This document shows, piece by piece, positions 16,506-23,774 of a stretch of DNA of 34,335 nucleotides. The translations under genes and the position numbers were made by a program. The stretch covers positions 1 through 34,335 of the forward strand of contig JAFWGH010000105.1 of the NCBI GenBank assembly GCA_017512465.1, read 5' to 3'. How positions within the stretch are numbered: position 1 is the first letter of the stretch; each line of letters begins with the position of its first letter. The notes under the pieces are model-generated. The model searched no databases and was not told the DNA's origin. It saw nothing but the letters and a program-made list of their open reading frames with translations. The stretch is from Clostridia bacterium. GTDB lineage: Bacteria > Bacillota > Clostridia > Oscillospirales > Acutalibacteraceae.

Positions 16506-17873
16506 TTACTCAATCTTCATTCTCGGCTCTATTGCCTGCTCTTTGTCGCGCTGTCGTTTGTTATAGCGCCACCTGTCAAATTTATTCATGCGGTAAACCG
16601 CGGTTTCTTTTAATGGCGGGTCCTTAATAGGCGCATAGAAGAAACACATCGGAATCATGCGAATAACCATGCTCGACCAATAATAGAACATGGTGTTATC
16701 TGTCAGGTATGTTATGAGCATGTATATGTTAATCGCCATAAAGCATACAGCGACCTTTTCTCCGCAGCGGGTAACAAACCAGTTGGTCTGGTAAACATAG
16801 TAACCTAAAATCCAGCACAAAAAGCCCCAAAAGCCCATTTCCACATACATTTTCAAAATGTCATTATGCACGGCGGTAATATTGACTACCTGGTCCTTGG
16901 TGCCCTTCATGCTTTTGAGCAGCTGCACACAAAATTCATAGCCTTTGCCGCGGTAGGAGGGGGAAACCTCATAGAAGTTCGAAATATAATCGTAAATTTT
17001 TTCTCTACCGTTGAGCTCAATATCATTTTCAATACAAAACTGTGTAAAGATACCTTTTTGGATGATGATAATATAGTAATAGCAAAATGCCACAATCAAC
17101 AGGGATGTGATAACAAGCGTGCGCCGCTTTCCTTTCGGTCCGAGCAGGGAACAAAAGAGCGCAAATACAATGCCTAAGAGCATGCTCAAAAAGGCGATAC
17201 GCTTGAGTCCCGCAAAGAATAAAAACAGCGCAATCGCGGCATAGAGGTAGCGGAATCTCTCCCCGGGCGTAAAAAACAGGAAATAGATAACAAATACACC
17301 CATTACAAAGGTGATATCGTGTATCTCGATTGCACGAATAAAGGTGGAATTGAGAATCACATCACTCGCACCGAAGGAGGTGATGTTTTTAATCATATCC
17401 GAAACGGCGCCGCCGATACCGGTGGTTGCCGCGCCGAGAATAATAATGACAAAGTTTGCCGCGGCAATACCGAAAAAGGTATATTTTGCGGCGTTTTCCT
17501 CAAACATATACACGGCGGCAACGAGGATTGCTATATTGAGCAGCTGATAGGAAATCTTTGAAACGCCCTTCATGATATAGCTGAAGGATTGCAAATCCAT
17601 AATCCATATAAAAATCGAGCAGAATATTATGCCGATAATGATAGAGGAATACATGATTGCAAAGCGGGAGAGCGGTTTAAAGTTTTTAAAATTTCCCGAC
17701 CACAACACATAGAGAAACGCAATGCCGAGCGCACCTGCGGAAATGACTTTCGGCAGTGCACCGAGCGCTTCGTTTAAGACCTTCCAGTCTCCCATCGCCG
17801 CACCGAAAATAAAGAAGATGTACAGACCGATGAAGAGCTTCGATTTTTTTGTCGTTAATTCCAATTCGTGCAT
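16506..17873 (-). CDS. Wzy-like O-antigen ligase/polymerase membrane protein
   Basis: A 455-aa polytopic protein with about 11-12 TM helices. Large extracytoplasmic segments surround ENDIELNGREKIYDYISNF. The signature of the O-antigen ligase/polymerase superfamily appears as AVHNDILKMYVEMGFWGF (HN...E.G). A basic cytoplasmic C-terminus follows (FDRWRYNKRQRDKEQ). It probably polymerises lipid-linked repeat units; a ligase role cannot be excluded. It sits between two glycosyltransferase genes in the EPS operon. Confidence 0.8.
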   Translation of the reverse strand: MHELELTTKKSKLFIGLYIFFIFGAAMGDWKVLNEALGALPKVISAGALGIAFLYVLWSGNFKNFKPLSRFAIMYSSIIIGIIFCSIFIWIMDLQSFSYIMKGVSKISYQLLNIAILVAAVYMFEENAAKYTFFGIAAANFVIIILGAATTGIGGAVSDMIKNITSFGASDVILNSTFIRAIEIHDITFVMGVFVIYFLFFTPGERFRYLYAAIALFLFFAGLKRIAFLSMLLGIVFALFCSLLGPKGKRRTLVITSLLIVAFCYYYIIIIQKGIFTQFCIENDIELNGREKIYDYISNFYEVSPSYRGKGYEFCVQLLKSMKGTKDQVVNITAVHNDILKMYVEMGFWGFLCWILGYYVYQTNWFVTRCGEKVAVCFMAINIYMLITYLTDNTMFYYWSSMVIRMIPMCFFYAPIKDPPLKETAVYRMNKFDRWRYNKRQRDKEQAIEPRMKIE

Positions 17874-17945
17874 CCGTTGTAACCTTCTGTCAATCTGTGT
17901 GTTTTAGAAAAAAATAAGTTATTTCTCGCCGGCAAAATGCAATGC

Positions 17946-19061
17946 TTATTTTTTGCCTTTCAATTTTTTATATACACGCCTGTCTACGGCGCAGGTATAG
18001 CGGAATACGGTATTATTTCCGAAAAAGAAATCAAGCAGCCGGAAATTCTTTGATTGAATCAGTTTGACAGGTAAATGCCATTCCCATCTGCCGCTTTTTT
18101 GGGGGTCAAAAACGGAAATGGCGGTTTTGTAGGGTTCCTCCTCGATAAAATCAAAATATTCCCGTTTCCTTTGCTCCCGGCTTTTCGGATTATCATGGTG
18201 GAAAATATTTAAGCGCAAATTATCCATAACAATGGCTAACACGCGGTGACTCATATAGCGCATTTCCACATCGCTGTCTTGCGGATAGTATTCCTTCATA
18301 TAATCGCTTAAATGTTTTTCCAAAGAATGCAGGGTGATTTGTAAATTCTCCGTATACCGATGGGTGATACCCTGCGGGTTATTGCGGTAGTAGTACATGA
18401 TGTACGGTAAGTAAGCAATATTTTGGGCATAAAAATAGGTGCAGGTATTAAATACGGCATCCTGCGCTTTCTTTTGCCCGACAGGGACCTGCAGCTGATT
18501 TTTCACTAAGAAGTCCTTGCGGTACAAAGCACCCCATGCCGCATGGTAAAAAGCACGGGAGGGTAAACCGAGCTGCGTTCCCAAATTCGGGTCCAAACAC
18601 AAACAGGAAATGCTGATTTTTTTACCCGCTTGCGGCGGCAATTCCACCGTGTTTTTTACCCGGCAGGGAGAATCCGGTTGCTTTTGTTCGGTAAACTTTA
18701 AGCGCTCATGGATAATGATATCATATTTTGCGTCTATAAATTTTAATGCAGTGGTGATAAAGTAGTCCGAAAACAAATCGTCACCGTCGGCAAAAAAAAT
18801 CCACTCGCCTTCGGCTTCTTCAACCGTGCGGTTTCTGACGCTGCTCAGACCGCTGTTTTCATCCATGCGAATGTAGCGAATGCGGCTGTCCTTTGCGGCA
18901 TATTCCTTGCAGATATCGGGCGAATGATTGGTGGAACAATCGTCAATTAAAAGCAATTCGGTTTCATCTGTCAGTTGTCCGCGAATGCCTTCAATGTGTT
19001 CGCGCAAAAAGGATTCTTCCAAATTGTAAATTGCAGAACCTATGCTGAGTTTGAGTGACAT
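17946..19061 (-). CDS. GT2-family glycosyltransferase
   Basis: A 371-aa GT-A enzyme. The N-terminal nucleotide-sugar domain has SIGSAIYNLEESFLREHIEG, LLLIDDCSTNHSP, GLSSVRNRTVEEAEGEWIFF and the metal-binding ADGDDLFSDYF (DxD type). The C-terminal region (about 240-371) is basic and typical of capsule/EPS transferases. First gene of the main minus-strand EPS block, behind its own promoter (19168-19141). Sugar specificity unknown. Confidence 0.9.
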   Translation of the reverse strand: MSLKLSIGSAIYNLEESFLREHIEGIRGQLTDETELLLIDDCSTNHSPDICKEYAAKDSRIRYIRMDENSGLSSVRNRTVEEAEGEWIFFADGDDLFSDYFITTALKFIDAKYDIIIHERLKFTEQKQPDSPCRVKNTVELPPQAGKKISISCLCLDPNLGTQLGLPSRAFYHAAWGALYRKDFLVKNQLQVPVGQKKAQDAVFNTCTYFYAQNIAYLPYIMYYYRNNPQGITHRYTENLQITLHSLEKHLSDYMKEYYPQDSDVEMRYMSHRVLAIVMDNLRLNIFHHDNPKSREQRKREYFDFIEEEPYKTAISVFDPQKSGRWEWHLPVKLIQSKNFRLLDFFFGNNTVFRYTCAVDRRVYKKLKGKK

Positions 19062-19140
19062 GAAGCATTATCCCTTTTCCAATTAATGTTTTGTGAATGA
19101 TTTACACGTGTGATATTAATTTTAAATTAAAACATATAAT

Positions 19141-19168
19141 ATTATAACAAATAATGACAAAAAATCAA
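19141..19168 (-). promoter_or_regulatory. Sigma-A promoter of the minus-strand EPS operon
   Basis: On the minus strand TTGATT (19168-19163), 16 bp, TATAAT (19146-19141). It would produce a leader of about 70-75 nt before the GT2 gene. It faces away from the promoter at 19212. Confidence 0.6.
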
Positions 19169-19211
19169 CTGTTTATTATATATTTATCTAAATTATGTAA
19201 AGCTCAAAAAC

Positions 19212-19240
19212 TTGACAATTATGATATGCTCTTGTATAAT
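19212..19240 (+). promoter_or_regulatory. Consensus sigma-A promoter of the glycerophosphotransferase-like gene
   Basis: TTGACA (19212-19217), 17 bp, TATAAT (19235-19240): a perfect consensus promoter. Expected start near 19247, 26 nt before the ATG at 19273. Confidence 0.85.
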
Positions 19241-19272
19241 AACTCACAGTTTTACAGAATTTGGAGAATGAT

Positions 19273-20439
19273 ATGTATAAGCTAAAAAGACTATTTATTT
19301 ACATTCGGGTTTTCTTTGTGATGATAGCGGCAGAGATTGCAAGCGTATTTGTAAAAAAGCGTGATGCATACAAGGATTTGTGGATTGTCTCCGAGAGGGG
19401 GATGGACGCGCGGGATAACGGCTATCATTTCTTTAAATATATGAGAAACGCACACCCGAAAATTAACGCGGTGTATATTATTACTTCCGACTCACCGGAT
19501 ATCGGAAAAGTATCTGCTTTGGGAAATTTGATTGAATACGGCAGCTTTAAGCATTATTTGTGCTTCATTTTGGCAAAGTATAAAGTCAGCACGCATATTG
19601 ACGGCTATTCACCGGATATCCTGTTTTTTAACAAATTCGGAAAGCTCTTTCCCGATAAGTCCAAAAAAGTGTTTTTGCAGCACGGTATTATCAAGGATGA
19701 TGTGGCGTTTTGCCATGCCGACAGAACGAATATAGATATGTTTGTATGCTCGGCAATTCCCGAATATGCTTATGTTGCGGAAGTGTTCGGTTATGATGAA
19801 AAGATATTAAAACTGACCGGATTATGCAGATATGACAATTTAAAAAAGACGGACAAACCGACAAAAAAACTGTTGTTTATGCCGACTTGGCGCGCCGCTT
19901 TGCGTACTTGCACCAGAAATACTTTCCTGGAAAGCGATTATTATAAACGGTACAATGCTTTTTTGAATGATAAAGCATTGACCGATTTGCTCGAGGCAAA
20001 TGATTATGAATTGATTTTTTACCCGCATTTTGAAATTCATCGTTTTTTGGACTGTTTTGAAACAAGTCATCCGCGTGTGCATATTGCCGATTTCAAAAAT
20101 AATGATGTGCAGGATTTGCTCATTCACAGCGATGTTTTAATCACCGATTTTTCCAGCGTGTTTTTCGATTATGCGTATATGCGCAAACCGATTATTTATT
20201 ACCAGTATGATGAAGACGCTTATTACGCCGGGCACTATAAGAGAGGGTATTTCGAGTATCACAGGGACGGCTTCGGAGATGTTTGTGTAAGCACCGAAGA
20301 GGTGGCTGAAAGCTTGCGTCGCATTTTTGAAAACGGTATGCAGCCGGAACAAAAGTATTTGGAGAGGACAAATGCATTCTTTAAATACAACGATACCGAA
20401 AACTGCCGGCGCAATTACGAAGCGATTTGCAGTTTATAA
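19273..20439 (+). CDS. CDP-glycerol glycerophosphotransferase family protein (TagF/TagB-like)
   Basis: A 388-aa protein of the family that transfers glycerol-phosphate (or another polyol-phosphate) onto glycan or teichoic-acid primers. Visible family motifs: an amphipathic N-terminus, VFLQHGIIKDD (catalytic His), LFMPTWR, YELIFYPHFEIHRF (second His) and the C-terminal SDVLITDFSSVFFDYAYM with KPIIYYQYDED. It probably decorates the polymer made by the flanking genes with phosphate. I chose ATG at 19273, because the in-frame TTG at 19261 overlaps the GGAG ribosome site (19263-19266). It is transcribed opposite to its neighbours from its own promoter. Confidence 0.88.
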   Translation: MYKLKRLFIYIRVFFVMIAAEIASVFVKKRDAYKDLWIVSERGMDARDNGYHFFKYMRNAHPKINAVYIITSDSPDIGKVSALGNLIEYGSFKHYLCFILAKYKVSTHIDGYSPDILFFNKFGKLFPDKSKKVFLQHGIIKDDVAFCHADRTNIDMFVCSAIPEYAYVAEVFGYDEKILKLTGLCRYDNLKKTDKPTKKLLFMPTWRAALRTCTRNTFLESDYYKRYNAFLNDKALTDLLEANDYELIFYPHFEIHRFLDCFETSHPRVHIADFKNNDVQDLLIHSDVLITDFSSVFFDYAYMRKPIIYYQYDEDAYYAGHYKRGYFEYHRDGFGDVCVSTEEVAESLRRIFENGMQPEQKYLERTNAFFKYNDTENCRRNYEAICSL

Positions 20440-20444
20440 ATGTT

Positions 20445-20479
20445 AAAAAACAACGGAAATCATGCAATTTCCGTTGTTT
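20445..20479 (-). terminator. Intrinsic terminator reading leftwards
   Basis: A 13-bp stem (20448-20460 / 20467-20479) followed on the minus strand by TTTTTT (20450-20445). It therefore best terminates minus-strand transcription coming from the wzx side. On the plus strand only three Ts follow, so it stops the glycerophosphotransferase-like transcript weakly at best. Confidence 0.75.
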
Positions 20480-20485
20480 CAGAGT

Positions 20486-20516
20486 GTCGACAAAGTGGCT
20501 AAAAGCACACGAATAT
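20486..20516 (+). repeat. Possible internally deleted remnant of the structured repeat
   Basis: GTCGACAAAGTG followed by GCTAAAAGCACACGAAT resembles the left end (GTCGAGAAAGTG) joined to the right part (GGCAAAAGCACAAAAT) of the element at 34233, as if the whole stem-loop between had been lost. The match is short and could be chance. Confidence 0.25.
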
Positions 20517-20599
20517 TATTGTTTTGTTAAAATCCGAAGAAAGCTGACATTGTTATGGTAAAATAAAGTATGACTCTTATCTTGAAAAAAGAAAAGGTG

Positions 20600-20708
20600 A
20601 AAATCGCCGTAGATACGGCGATTTTGTGTTTTTGCCAACTCGAGCTTGGAGTACCTTTGTACGCCTCAGCGCTTGAGTTGACAAATTTTATCTCACTTTT
20701 TCGACCTC
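20600..20708 (-). ncRNA. Covarying structured element, copy 1 (3' of wzx)
   Basis: Read on the minus strand: an unpaired leader GAGGTCGAAAAAGTGAGATA; then a 12-position stem (20682-20671 with 20645-20634) capped by an inner helix GTAC / GTAC around a 4-nt loop (20662-20651); then a linker AAAAACACA; then a 12-bp hairpin with T-rich tail (20625-20614 / 20611-20600). The last part is a good intrinsic terminator. Aligned without gaps to copy 2 at 34233, leader, loops and linkers are nearly identical while the stem sequence differs but stays paired. Best read as a structured RNA or hairpin-type dispersed repeat in the 3' region of wzx. Name and function unknown. Confidence 0.65.
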
Positions 20709-20731
20709 TTTTTTAACTGTTAACGATGAGC

Positions 20732-20762
20732 GCATGGCGTAAAAGCCGCTTTCGCACCATGC
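20732..20762. repeat. Bulged hairpin in the wzx 3' region
   Basis: GCATGGCG pairs with CG-CA-CCATGC across an internal loop of about 13 nt. It lies between the wzx stop and the structured element. No T-tract. Confidence 0.35.
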
Positions 20763-20792
20763 ACTTTGCCTGCACACGGGCGAACGGCTGAG

Positions 20793-20827
20793 GGCAAGAA
20801 TTATTTCTTCATTTCTTGCCTTTTTTT
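20793..20827 (+). terminator. Plus-strand terminator overlapping the wzx 3' end
   Basis: Stem GGCAAGAA / TTCTTGCC (20793-20800 / 20813-20820) followed by seven Ts (20821-20827). The right arm and T-tract lie inside the last codons of wzx (opposite strand). It would end plus-strand transcripts that pass the weak stop at 20479. Confidence 0.75.
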
Positions 20828-22420
20828 GACGCCGTCCGTTATTTTTTCGGATATCTTTTTCATACCGATAATCTTAAAGCCAAAAGCGACAGAAGGCATG
20901 AATTCCGGCAGGAAACAGGTTCCCGCTATGTATACAACTGCTGTGATGAGGGTGCCGACAATACCGTAAACAATAAATGCCGGGATACCTTCGAGCCCGA
21001 TTTTTGAGCATGCAAAGTAGCAACCGCCGCCTGCAATAATGGCGAGTATCCAATACCAAGTGAGCCGGAGCATGTATTTTGACATTTTGACTTGCGTGAA
21101 ATAGTGCTTAAACAGGATTCTTGTGCCCCAGGTGCCTTCGATAAAGACTATGCAGAAAATGGTGGAAAACATTACGCCGCTCACGCCGATGTTGTTTAAA
21201 GGAATGATATAGCCGAGATATTTAACAAGAACGATATTCAGTGTAAGGTTGACAAGTGTTTCCACAATCGGACGGAAGCGGTCCTGCCACCAAAGCCCTG
21301 CCGCATCGCGGTACAGGTGACAGATGCGGCTGAAGTGCATGGAGAAGAAATAGATGCAGAAAATAATCATAATGTAATCCTCAAACATCATTTTCTCTCC
21401 CACCCACAGTTTGATAAAGGGTTGAGTGCAGCCGACAAGGCAAACCGTCAGCCATGTGGTCAATCCCATGTACAACAACTGCAGTTTTTGGAAATCTTTA
21501 TAGTTCTTTTCTTTGCTTTCAACAACAATGGAATTACCCACCGAAGCCGTGACAGAGTTGGAAACCAATATCATAATGCCGGAAATGGCATTGATAATGT
21601 AGTAGTAACTGTTATACTGACCGAGTATATTTAATCCCAAAAAAGCGGATAATACAATGCTGTCGAGCGAATTGCGGAATACAAAATTGACTTTGTGCAA
21701 AAACATGCCCGCTACACGCTTTCGGATATTTTTGATTTCATCCGGCGGCACGGTTCCTTCACATTTATACTGCGGATACATCTTGTTGGAGATGATGTAC
21801 AGTGCCAGATTTTTCGCAATTGTCATTAACGGCAATGCGAGCGAATACAAATAATAAGCGGTGTAGGCATTGTTTTTAAACAAAAAAATGGCAATTACCT
21901 GAACAACGGTTGCACCGATTTTAAATATGGAGTAAATATTGTTGTTGACCGAGTATTTTTGGTCCGCCGTGAAAAGGGAAGAGCGGTAGGCGAACAATAC
22001 ATAGGAAAGCACGGTATTGGCAAGGTTGATATAAAAAAGGACATATAAATTTAACCCTTCGGGCAAGTCTTTTTTTGCAATCAGCGGCAAAAAAGGCGAG
22101 ACAGCCAGTCCCAATACCGTCATGATTAAAGCAATCCACCGGTACACGGTGCGGTACAGTTTGAGCAGTGCACATACGGCGGCGGTGTCGCCTTCCGCGA
22201 GCGGTTTATACATGCTGTAGACCATGGCGGAGCTGATACCCAGTTCCGTGAGCGAAAGTATCTGCAAAATCGAGACAAACAAACTGTCCAAGCCGAGATA
22301 CTCTGCGCCTAAGTACTTGATTAGAATCGTGCGCATAATGAAATTGGTTCCCATGATAACCAATTTATTGATAACGCTTGTAATAATATTTTTTCTTGCG
22401 TGTTGTGTTCTTGTTGCCAT
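20801..22420 (-). CDS. Wzx-like lipid-linked oligosaccharide flippase
   Basis: A 539-aa MOP/MVF-superfamily protein with about 14 TM helices; the N-terminus (RKNIITSVINKLVIMGTNFI, MRTILIKYLGAEYLGLDSLF) is characteristic of polysaccharide exporters of the RfbX type. It flips undecaprenyl-linked repeat units for the Wzy-like enzyme. I chose ATG at 22420 (MATRTQHARKN), preceded by AGAGGA, over an upstream in-frame start at 22483 that adds a non-membrane 21-residue leader. The C-terminus is very basic. Second gene after the GT4 gene at 22509-23636. Its 3' end overlaps an opposite-strand terminator. Confidence 0.88.
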   Translation of the reverse strand: MATRTQHARKNIITSVINKLVIMGTNFIMRTILIKYLGAEYLGLDSLFVSILQILSLTELGISSAMVYSMYKPLAEGDTAAVCALLKLYRTVYRWIALIMTVLGLAVSPFLPLIAKKDLPEGLNLYVLFYINLANTVLSYVLFAYRSSLFTADQKYSVNNNIYSIFKIGATVVQVIAIFLFKNNAYTAYYLYSLALPLMTIAKNLALYIISNKMYPQYKCEGTVPPDEIKNIRKRVAGMFLHKVNFVFRNSLDSIVLSAFLGLNILGQYNSYYYIINAISGIMILVSNSVTASVGNSIVVESKEKNYKDFQKLQLLYMGLTTWLTVCLVGCTQPFIKLWVGEKMMFEDYIMIIFCIYFFSMHFSRICHLYRDAAGLWWQDRFRPIVETLVNLTLNIVLVKYLGYIIPLNNIGVSGVMFSTIFCIVFIEGTWGTRILFKHYFTQVKMSKYMLRLTWYWILAIIAGGGCYFACSKIGLEGIPAFIVYGIVGTLITAVVYIAGTCFLPEFMPSVAFGFKIIGMKKISEKITDGVKKRQEMKK

Positions 22421-22508
22421 ATTTCCTCTTTTTTCGGAGTACCGGGTTGCTTCGCTGTGAGCGGAAACAAAGCGGTAAAACATGTAATATTATATGTGCT
22501 TTAAGTGA

Positions 22509-23636
22509 TTATTTTTTTACCGATTCATATATTGCGAGTGTTTGGTCGGTAATGTTATCCCAGTTGTATTTTTCCATCAGCTCGGCGCGCTTTTGCTGTA
22601 CCTGCGCGGCGGAAAGCTCCGCTTTAAAATCCTGCTCTTTCAGCTCGGGGTGCTGCAGGCAATGCTCCAATACTTCTTTTAAGGAAGCGGTATCGGAGTG
22701 CTTAAATACATTGCCGTAACCATCCATGCAGGCAGTGTTTTCGGGAATGTCGCTGATGATGACACGCGCATTGTAGCCGACTGCTTCGAGTAAACTCATC
22801 GGCATGCCTTCAATATCGCTCGGGAGCACATAAACATAGCAGTTTGTAAACAGCTCCGCGAGTGTTTTTCCGCTCACAAAATCGGTGAAAAGGATATTCT
22901 CATTGCCTTTTGCTCTTTCCATTACCGAACGGATATAGTCGGTTTGCGGCTCGATTGCGCCCGCAATAACCAGCTTTTTATCTGTCTTTAAAGCCTTATA
23001 AGCATCGATAAGATAATCAAGCCCTTTTTCCGTGGTAATTCTGGCAAGGAACAGAATATAGCTGTCTTTTTCCAAACCGAATTTTTCGCGGATGATATCG
23101 GGCGCTTCGGGTGTAACGGGGTTGATGCCGTTAGGCACAAACACGGCGTCGCAATTATAGGTTTCTTTAAAGTAGTTTTGCACATTTTGCGATAGCACAA
23201 TGACCTTATCGGCATATTTTGCCGCCATTTTCTCGCCAAACATAATGTATTTGGAGGCAAAGCCGCCCCATTTGCCGCGCTGCCAGTCTAATCCGTGGAT
23301 GGTGGCGACCACCCTTTTGCCGCAGATTTTGGCAAGCGGAATCATCGCACAGGGACCCTCGGCATGGAAATGCACCACATCATATTTTCTGAAATTGCTC
23401 CTTGCCGTGGCAAAGAAAGAGTAGACCATGGCATTGAGCGATTGCTTTTTAAAGGTGCGCACTTCCACCACTTTTACACCGCGGTAGCTTTTGAGCTTTT
23501 CTTCACCGCAGTGGCGGTTATAGACAACCACCTGATGTCCTTTTTGCGCCATTCTCACGCTCAATTCTTCCACAACGACTTCCACGCCGCCGCTTCTGGT
23601 GGGTATTCTCTTATGACCAATCATGGCTATTTTCAT
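22509..23636 (-). CDS. GT4-family glycosyltransferase with DUF1972-type N-terminus
   Basis: A 375-aa GT-B enzyme. The N-terminus MKIAMIGHKRIPTRSGGVEV resembles the DUF1972/rhamnosyltransferase type (usually GTRGIPARYGGFET). The middle has DVVHFHAEGPCAMIPLAK and VVATIHGLDWQRGKWGG. The C-terminal half has LFLARITTEKGLDYLI and the EX7E-type LPSDIEGMPMSLLEAV. It may add the second sugar (rhamnose-like) of the repeat unit; donor not certain. The ribosome site AAAGGAG is 8 nt before the ATG. It is transcribed divergently from the FrhB-like gene. Confidence 0.9.
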   Translation of the reverse strand: MKIAMIGHKRIPTRSGGVEVVVEELSVRMAQKGHQVVVYNRHCGEEKLKSYRGVKVVEVRTFKKQSLNAMVYSFFATARSNFRKYDVVHFHAEGPCAMIPLAKICGKRVVATIHGLDWQRGKWGGFASKYIMFGEKMAAKYADKVIVLSQNVQNYFKETYNCDAVFVPNGINPVTPEAPDIIREKFGLEKDSYILFLARITTEKGLDYLIDAYKALKTDKKLVIAGAIEPQTDYIRSVMERAKGNENILFTDFVSGKTLAELFTNCYVYVLPSDIEGMPMSLLEAVGYNARVIISDIPENTACMDGYGNVFKHSDTASLKEVLEHCLQHPELKEQDFKAELSAAQVQQKRAELMEKYNWDNITDQTLAIYESVKK

Positions 23637-23685
23637 ACTTAGAACTCCTTTTGTATGTACGAAATGAAAAAATATGCCAAAATGT

Positions 23686-23713
23686 TTGACAAATAGACAA
23701 ATTATTTTATAAT
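23686..23713 (+). promoter_or_regulatory. Consensus sigma-A promoter of the FrhB-like gene
   Basis: TTGACA (23686-23691), 16 bp, TATAAT (23708-23713). Expected start near 23720, giving a leader of about 55 nt. The divergent promoter for the GT4 gene is not clearly visible. Confidence 0.8.
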
Positions 23714-23774
23714 TATATCATATGCGTGAGTATTATTCAATCTAAAAATCATGATAGTTTACAGTGGAGGAAAT

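Noticed and set aside
20445..20479. A strong terminator for the plus-strand glycerophosphotransferase-like gene.
   Set aside because: The U-tract is on the minus-strand side; on the plus strand only three Ts follow the stem.
20600..20708. Reading the structured element on the plus strand at copy 1 (minus at copy 2).
   Set aside because: In that direction the P1 base has a C.A mismatch in both copies, the terminator hairpin comes first, and the element would be antisense to the upstream genes. The opposite strand is more consistent, though not proven.
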